From Lycocorax pyrrhopterus obiensis (taxonomy: Eukaryota > Chordata > Aves > Passeriformes > Paradisaeidae), in assembly GCA_014706295.1 (NCBI GenBank), contig JACSVZ010000015.1, positions 59,579,535 to 59,643,534 of the forward strand: a stretch of 64,000 nucleotides of DNA, written 5' to 3'. A model generated the notes under the pieces. That model did not search any database. It saw only the letters and a list, made by a program, of their open reading frames with translations, and was not told where the DNA came from. The stretch's first letter is position 1; every line of letters starts with the position of its first letter. Positions 59,201 through 64,000 of this stretch are shown in pieces. The position numbers and the translations under genes were made by a program.

Positions 59201-62200
59201 AGTGATCTGAGATGAGGCTGGGCTGATGCTTTCTGGCAAAGTTTCAGAGAATTGAGAAAGTCTCTGGAACTTTCTTCCATGTCCTAAGAGATTTGAATTC
59301 TTAATGTTAAAAGGAGACTCGGCTCAACTTCTGGGTATCCTGAGAAAATTATAACCATAATGATTTTTCCAGCAACTTTCTCTAAGCAAAATTGTTCATC
59401 CTTCTCAGCAGGTCAGATAGTTACATATTAAGCATTTAGCTTCTGGGTAGCCTTGAAAGCCATGTGGGAATTACAACCAGGTCAGAAAACAGCTGCTTTC
59501 CTGCTGAGACAGCACCAAGTGTGAGTGGTACCCAGTGCTCTGCAACAAATCCAGCAGGCATAAAGGTGGGATCTGCTGGGTGCCGAGCTCTTTGAAAAAA
59601 AAAGTCTTTAAAAAGCTAAAACGATGTTGAGAGGGGCTTTTCCTCTATGCAACAGTAAAAGCCTCCTTTTTCTCTTGTCAGCAGTTCCCAGCAGTATCTA
59701 CACTGGTCCTTGGCCCCCTCACCATGCTGTCGGTGGTCCAGGGATCTGCACTCATGTCTGACATGCCAAGGAGTGCCTGTCCTTCCTTGGACACAGCTCA
59801 GCCCCTTGTCCTGATGGCTGAGTGTGGGCTGAGTATGGTATTGGTTACATCACAGCTGAAGCAGTTGAACCTTTGCTTTTGCAAGCCTTCATAACTGGTG
59901 CCACAGCATATTTCACCCTTGACCATTATAACACTGTTTGGCCCCTGTATCATTAAATAGCCAAATTCCTTACAGACCGCTTCCCCTGCACATTTTCCCT
60001 ATCTGACTGAGAGGTCTTCACAGGCTGCCCCATCTGAAGGCAGAAGCTTCCTGCCTTGGCTATCATCACAGAGTGATTTGAGACACCAAACAATTTTTGA
60101 GCAAGCTTCACCACCTCAATCAACAGTACTTTGCTCAGCTCGACAAAAATTGTACAGGCCATGCAAATAGCTGCCATTTGCATGGGGGAGTCCCAGGTTT
60201 GGTCCACTTTAGCTTCTTGTTTGCTTCTTGTTCAATCCAAACTGAGAGGAAGGGGGTCTGGTAACATTCAAAATGTTCTATTTTTTAAAGCCATCTTTTG
60301 GGGCTTTTTCTTTTTTTTTTCTTTTTTTTTGGGGGGGGGGTTGGTGTTTATGTGTGTATGAGACTCAAATCTTTCATGAGTACTCTGCACAGAGAGTCTT
60401 GCTCCTATTCATCCTGCTTTCCACAGCTAAGACAACCTCAGACAGCCAGAGCTGGCTCTTACCTGAGGATTTCCTCGCTGTGGGGAGATGGTATGGATGA
60501 CACATTGTTTTGTCTCTCTCTTGAGTGTCAGGGATAGTGATTTTCACCATGGGGACAGAGTAGGTCAGTATATATCACTCCATTATCCACCTAAGCAACC
60601 CCAAACATGCAGCACTACACCTCCCAAGAGTGTGCACACACACACGTGGATATGATACATGGATAACACCTTCCCCCCAACCCCTTTGGCTTGGCAATCC
60701 TGTAAAAGTAGCTGGAAATACACTGGTGCTAAGAAAACTGCTACAGATACAGTACCAGGATGTCAGGGTTCTGTGCCTTGGCTATGAAGTCAACGTTGAT
60801 ACCTCCGATCACCACCTTTAAGAGGGAAGAAAAAGGTAAAAAGTGGTTGGAAGGACTTCAGGAAAATGTTTCCAAGTCTTCTTTGCTTTGCCTAGTCACT
60901 TTTCCCACCCTCTTGAAAGCCCTCTCACTTACAGTGCTTATTTTGAATAGCTGGACACAGGTTTGTACGATCCCAACCAGAAAGAATCAAAATCTCTTGT
61001 GTTTGTTGCTTTCTGAATTATGCCTGCTGGCAGCCAGCCCCAGAGCGGCAGGTGGGATGTTACAGTAGACACACAGAGATGCTGATGATTTCTCTGTGTG
61101 ATATACCAGGCCTCAGAAACATTCAAGCACTGGTGTGTAAAAAAAGCAAAGAAAATGGGAAAAAGTGGGCAGAAAAATGCAGCCCTTTCTTGAAAGCTCT
61201 CAGGAGAAATTGCCATACCCAGTGACACTTTACAGATCACTTCTTTTATTGTCCTACAAAGCCAGAATAAGCAGTTCAGCTCCACAAACAGGAAGTTTCC
61301 AGATTCTTTGGGGACATACAGCTGTTTTTTCTCATCAAATGCTGGGTTATTGCCTCTGGAGTCACTGCCCTCTTTTATGTTGACACATCCTATTGCAAAT
61401 GGGTTTCAGAAAATCTTTCATGTCTCTAAAGACCACCTAAAATAGATTTCCTGTAAATTACATGGCACGTAAAATATCCAAGAGAGTGAGTAGAATATTA
61501 GGGTTATAGTAGATCTTGTTCAGTATGTGCTGTAACTCTTGTAATTTTGTCAATCGTGAGCAGGAGGCCAACAAAAAGAGATATTTATAAACATTTATGG
61601 CTCAGCAGCTCAAAATATCTCTCCCCACCTTCTTCCAGGTCTACTGTAGTCACAAGTTCCCTGGCACTAAGAGCAATAGAGCTGAAGCTGTGCATAAGGG
61701 CACAGGAAAAGGTGAAAAGGTGATTAAAGTTTTAACGGCCTTGATGGTCTAAAACTTAATGAGATTAGGCCATTGTCAGTGTCAGTGTTTATTCCTTGTA
61801 AATGTGGATAGGGGGAGGGGGAGAAGACACTTATTTTTGAAGAATAAAAAGGGAAACTAAAGGGAGAATGTCTGAGAGTGTGAAGGAGAATGATTGGTCC
61901 CTGGCTGAGTCACCTTTTACTTTTGGGAACAGACATAAATTTATCTTGTGCTGTCAGCAGAGAGGCCTCATATGGAGGCCAGCAGAGGACTCACTGGTTG
62001 GGGTGGGGTCATGTTCTCTCCTCGTCGAGGCAGGTTTCCCTTCCTTCTGGCTTTCTGTAGTTTGCTCAGGGCCACTGCAATGCAGCTGCCCACTCTGGCA
62101 TTGTTCTGGATCAGTGCAAGGTCTGTTTGGCATTTCTTTGAGGAAAATTAAAAATACCAGTGAGTCTGACCTGTTAGAAGCTTACGTAGTAACTGTTTAG

Positions 62201-63663
62201 AGGGAGAAAGCAGGAAATACATGCTGAGACTTGATAGGTTTGATCCCCCATATCATAATCCTTTGGGGACAAGTATAGTGGGTTACAATGCTGCATGAAA
62301 ACTCTGATTGTTGTTGTTGTTGTTGTTCAGCTTCTTCCCCCAGTGTCCACAGAGAGGAAACCTGTCTTTAACAGGTGGGGAATAGAAGCAAAGGCTTCAC
62401 AGAGAAAGAGAAGGTGAAGTGCTTAAATTACAGCAGAGAGCCTAAAAACCTTAGAGGATCTTGGTCAGCTTTTCCAGAAAGAGATACCTGCTGAGATTTT
62501 GCCAACTCACTATAAGAATTTTTTTTTTTTTGCAATTGTACTGGGAGCAGAGTATCAGAGGCTTTGAAAGCCCTACTTTGTGGCTGCATATAGCTCCTAT
62601 ATCCAAAAATGCCTTTACCATTCTGCCCTGATTGGTCAGGTCTCTTAGAGGGCTGGCAGCAGAACCTGGATGTGAATCTGGCTGTCCCAGATCCTACACT
62701 GGCATCCCAGCCAGTACATCTGCTTTCTCTTGGCTGTGCAGCAGGATTCCTGCTCACCCAGGGGTGTTTTCCCTCCAAGCTTCTCTTTCTCCATACCCAC
62801 ATGGAATGTTGGATAAGGCAGTGTGATGTCCAGCACAGCGCTCTGGGAAGCCCAGGGACCTGCCAGTGTGCAACTCCAGCACAGACAACAGTACCCAGAG
62901 ATTCCATCACAGAGCAGGCAAGCTCTGGGTCAGATGTGAGGGATTTCTTTGGGCTCTGGACCACCTGCCATCTGTGCTGCCCTGCAATTTTTAACGGAAA
63001 AGGGGATGAAGACAGTAAGGATGTTCCCAAAAAATCAGGATGCAGGTGCTAACCTCTCATCTGTTTGCAGACTCTGAAGTGTTTGCTCCTTGCTAATTGT
63101 CAATAAAGTGACAGTGTTTCCTACCAGGCATTATCAGAAGAGATAGGAAATACACTGGAGTACTTCCTTTTCCCCCCCATTTAGTAAAAGGATACTGGAG
63201 TCCAGTGATTTCCCATCAGTTAATTCTGCGAGCTTCTGTAACAAAAAGGGGGTCACTTCTTTGCCCATGATTCCTTTGGACCTGCAAATATAAAAAAAAT
63301 GCCCACAGATGAGCTGAAAGGGCATCAGAGGAGAAGCGCCGTTGCCAGCAGATACTTTATCTCCATAACCACATACCATAACAAGTCCTGTAAACAAGCT
63401 TTGGGTTAGATAAAGCTGCAGTTGTGGGCTCACCCATGGCCAAGGTTAGGCTGTGCTACGGCTGCTGCAGCAGTGTCCCTGCATTTGTTTACTTCCCCAA
63501 GACCACGGGCTGAGCAAAGGAAAGGCTTAGGTTGCTTCTCACCTGGCTTGGCTGAGAGCTTGCTGGATGGCCTCTTCGATGGCCTGGCCCTCAGCAGCTC
63601 GCTCCTGGGGACAGGGCACAGCTATCAGCACCCCGCTGCTCAGGCCCAGCCCCAGAGCACTGT
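47025..63663 (-). CDS. Bifunctional pseudouridine-5'-phosphate glycosidase / pseudouridine kinase (PsuG-PfkB fusion), 5' part outside the window
   Basis: Twelve coding exons, in transcript order: 63543-63663, 63196-63281, 61995-62122, 60756-60815, 57007-57073, 55764-55858, 54093-54221, 52517-52631, 51579-51716, 50746-50912, 50227-50315, 47025-47220. All have GT-AG ends and matching phases, giving 463 codons plus stop. The first three are the C-terminal part of a PsuG/IndA glycosidase (landmarks SSGVLIAVPCPQE, GKEVTPFLLQKLAELTDGKS, LALIQNNARVGS). After a basic linker comes a full PfkB kinase: VVIGGINVDFIAKA, first PfkB signature FGGVGRNLA, LSAVGKDEH, CIDGNVPLS, CYEPTDENKA, ISPNLQEL, VVTLGAHG and second signature NVSGAGDSLMAG, whose Asp is the expected catalytic base. 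The known pathway is pseudouridine + ATP to the 5'-phosphate, then cleavage to uracil and ribose 5-phosphate. The catalytic N-terminal half of PsuG must lie past 64000. No stop or frameshift is seen, so the gene looks functional. Confidence 0.92.
48376..48582 (+). mobile_element. CR1 LINE 3' end, plus orientation
   Basis: Clear CR1 block: TTAGATATTAGGAGGAAATT, GGGCTGCCCAGAGAGGTGGT, GGATGCCCCATCCCTGG, GAGCAACCTGATCTAGTTG, then AGGTCCCTTCCAACCCAAA and a terminal CCATTCTGTGTTTCTAC. It is 5'-truncated and moderately diverged. It lies opposite to the host gene's direction. Confidence 0.92.
49401..49440. repeat. A-rich low-complexity stretch
   Basis: A9C followed by repeated A5-7 blocks with single or double C. 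No element identified at its 5' side. Confidence 0.75.
50227..50315 (-). CDS. Pseudouridine-enzyme exon k (second PfkB signature)
   Basis: 89 nt, phase 0 to 2. It encodes TAAAGLYAAHYPAVPISREE and IVNVSGAGD. The Ser of GAGDS is split across the next intron. The Asp is the family's catalytic base. Confidence 0.95.
50401..50414. repeat. Poly(A) run of 14 in an intron
   Basis: Plus-strand A14 followed by GAAAAGGCTG. No LINE or retrocopy found before it, so it is treated as a simple repeat. Confidence 0.8.
50746..50912 (-). CDS. Pseudouridine-enzyme exon j
   Basis: 167 nt, phase 1 to 0. It encodes ELPSRLEDVVQTAVALACPL and HCVVVTLGAHGVLLC, then SLYPGNKEQ. VVTLGAxGVLL is the nucleotide-binding strand-loop. 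The acceptor used is CTCAAG at 50913-50914, chosen by phase over the AG two bases on. Confidence 0.92.
51579..51716 (-). CDS. Pseudouridine-enzyme exon i
   Basis: 138 nt, phase 1 to 1. It encodes CYEPTDENKASKPFLSDSW and YISPNLQELRAINQTLG. The EPTD and SPNxxEL motifs are characteristic of PsuK-type PfkB kinases. Confidence 0.95.
51741..51759. repeat. (TTAA)n run
   Basis: About four TTAA units, 25 bases upstream of a minus-strand splice acceptor. It includes an AACTAAC-like branch-point candidate at its edge. Confidence 0.7.
51851..51881. repeat. 15-bp tandem duplication with one-base spacer
   Basis: AAATATTATTTCCCC occurs twice, at 51851-51865 and 51867-51881, without mismatch. Probably a recent slippage event in an intron. 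Confidence 0.8.
52517..52631 (-). CDS. Pseudouridine-enzyme exon h
   Basis: 115 nt, phase 0 to 1. It encodes VSQFKENLCQAPLVCIDGNV and PLSTIQYVCQLAREHQLA. The DGN motif is conserved in the pseudouridine and ribokinase-like group. Confidence 0.94.
54093..54221 (-). CDS. Pseudouridine-enzyme exon g
   Basis: 129 nt, phase 0 to 0. It encodes DMSGVLQLEGKSTATYCAVI and ELSVGLGDMDIHHQITEQY. STATYCAVI is the strand that forms the PfkB lid region. Donor TAT/GTATGC, acceptor CTGTTTCAG. Confidence 0.92.
54222..57006 (-). other. Introns between exons e-g of the pseudouridine-enzyme gene
   Basis: Introns 55859-57006 and 54222-55763. Nothing recognised. Confidence 0.75.
55764..55858 (-). CDS. Pseudouridine-enzyme exon f
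   Basis: 95 nt, phase 1 to 0. It encodes CLSRLGQAPLLLSAVGKDEH and LESVLHYCHHM. SAVGxDxxG-like sequence is typical of PfkB kinases, though the usual Gly after the Asp motif is replaced here by His-Leu. Confidence 0.92.
57007..57073 (-). CDS. Pseudouridine-enzyme exon e (first PfkB signature)
   Basis: 67 nt, phase 0 to 1. It encodes GGGQTNAGRVRRTFGGVGRN and LA. This contains the PfkB family signature 1, with Gly-Gly-Val-Gly-Arg-Asn contacting the sugar. The acceptor is TTTTTTCTTCCAG and the donor GCAG/GTGCCT. Confidence 0.9.
57074..60755 (-). other. Intron between exons d and e of the pseudouridine-enzyme gene
   Basis: 3.7 kb. Holds a T-run/G-run stretch at 60306-60340. An 84-codon open frame at 59953-60207 (minus) has no splice signals in the right phase and no recognised domain. 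No transposon identified. Confidence 0.75.
60306..60340. repeat. T-run then G-run low-complexity stretch
   Basis: T runs broken by single C bases, followed directly by ten G. The length may be unreliable because such runs are hard to sequence. Confidence 0.8.
60756..60815 (-). CDS. Pseudouridine-enzyme exon d (start of PfkB kinase)
   Basis: 60 nt, phase 0 to 0. It encodes VVIGGINVDFIAKAQNPDIL. GGxNVD is the N-terminal substrate-binding motif of ribokinase-like enzymes. Confidence 0.93.
61995..62122 (-). CDS. Pseudouridine-enzyme exon c (end of PsuG and interdomain linker)
   Basis: 128 nt, phase 1 to 0. It starts with the Asn made across the junction, then LALIQNNARVGSCIAVALS, the last PsuG helix. 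About 22 residues of basic and proline-rich linker follow (KARRKGNLPRRGE to TPPQP). The donor CCA/GTGAGT fits. Not obvious from open-frame scanning because the exon is short. Confidence 0.88.
62308..62327. repeat. (TTG)n microsatellite
   Basis: Six TTG units plus TT in an intron of the pseudouridine-enzyme gene. Confidence 0.85.
63196..63281 (-). CDS. Pseudouridine-enzyme exon b (PsuG)
   Basis: 86 nt, phase 2 to 1. It encodes SKGIMGKEVTPFLLQKLAEL and TDGKSLDS, the best conserved C-terminal PsuG motif. The donor is TCCA/GTATCC. Confidence 0.93.
63543..63663 (-). CDS. Pseudouridine-enzyme exon a (PsuG C-terminal part)
   Basis: 121 nt, phase 1 to 2. It encodes SALGLGLSSGVLIAVPCPQE and QAIEEAIQQALSQA. 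This matches the PsuG segment that reads 'Leu-Gly-Leu-x-Gly-Gly-Val-Val-Ile-Ala-x-Pro' in bacteria. Confidence 0.93.
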
Positions 63664-64000
63664 CTGCGAGAGGATGGGAATACTGTTAGTGGCACTCCTT
63701 GGAGAAGTCAGGTGCTGAAGGACAAGGACAGAGGAGAGTGGGCACAGGGTGTAGGAAGCCTCAGTGCTCAAGCTCCAGTTCTTAGCTGACCCAAGATTAG
63801 GGTCTTTTCCAGCTACCAACCAATTCTCATCTGCCTATTTTGAGTCTGTCTGTACAGTAAATGGTGCAAAGGTTTTTTTTTTCTTCTTTTTTAAACTGAT
63901 TCCCCTTCTAAAGGCCCAGAAGCTGTTTTTGTCAACATATTATTATGTGTTGCTTCCACTTCACTAGGATGAATAAAACATGAATGAACATGCCAAGCTG
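63664..64000 (-). other. Intron of the pseudouridine-enzyme gene, running out of the window
   Basis: Acceptor CCTCTCGCAG at its end. The exon before it must finish in phase 1. Includes a T-run near 63870. No exon recognised in the remaining 337 bases. Confidence 0.75.

Larger units (their letters stand above)
60816..63542 (-). other. Introns between exons a-d of the pseudouridine-enzyme gene
   Basis: Introns 63282-63542, 62123-63195 and 60816-61994. They hold an (AAC)n/(TTG)n run at 62308-62327 and a T11-type run near 62520. No transposon recognised. Confidence 0.75.

Noticed and set aside
59953..60207. 84-codon minus-strand frame with a protein-like central part (ELSKVLLIEVVKLAQKLFG)
   Set aside because: I hoped for an extra exon or a retrocopy, but flanking splice sites are absent, the kinase reads on without it, and I cannot assign it to any family.
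1..64000. CRISPR arrays, operons, tRNA or rRNA genes
   Set aside because: None seen. The window is vertebrate nuclear DNA with split genes.

Overview
The window is nuclear DNA of a bird. The evidence is vertebrate-type split genes with GT-AG introns, 3' ends of CR1 LINEs ending in the ATTCTRTG-type octamer, a solo LTR of a type I recognise from Neoaves and passerines, and exons that match vertebrate DENND2A almost residue for residue. The LTR argues for a neoavian rather than a galliform genome, but the species cannot be fixed from sequence alone.

Layout: (1) 1-7695 is non-coding: upstream region or a large 5' intron of DENND2A, with one degraded CR1 piece. (2) 7696-42323, plus strand: DENND2A, a Rab guanine-nucleotide exchange factor. 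I could place all 18 coding exons; every junction is GT-AG, all phases are consistent, and the stop codon is at 40128-40130. The open frame from the ATG at 7871 gives 1020 residues. (3) 45367 down to about 42661, minus strand: a small TATA-driven gene with two visible coding exons for a secreted peptide precursor of 178 residues with a six-cysteine C-terminal module. I do not recognise it. It converges with DENND2A; the poly(A) signals lie about 340-530 bp apart. (4) 63663 down to about 45988, minus strand: the 3' part (12 coding exons, 463 codons plus stop) of a bifunctional pseudouridine-catabolism gene. It encodes the C-terminal part of a PsuG/IndA-type pseudouridine-5'-phosphate glycosidase fused to a complete PfkB-type (PsuK-like) kinase. 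Its 5' exons, carrying the N-terminal part of the glycosidase, lie beyond position 64000.

How they work: DENND2A acts in membrane trafficking. The fused enzyme would phosphorylate pseudouridine and then split pseudouridine 5'-phosphate into uracil and ribose 5-phosphate, salvaging a nucleoside that mammals are known to excrete. The small secreted gene sits just 3' of the enzyme gene on the same strand with its own TATA box. Nothing in the sequence links the three functionally.

Limits: untranslated exons, promoters of the two large genes and transcript ends are inferred only from signals. Exon coordinates were read by eye from splice signals, reading phase and protein family similarity. No alignment or database search was run.
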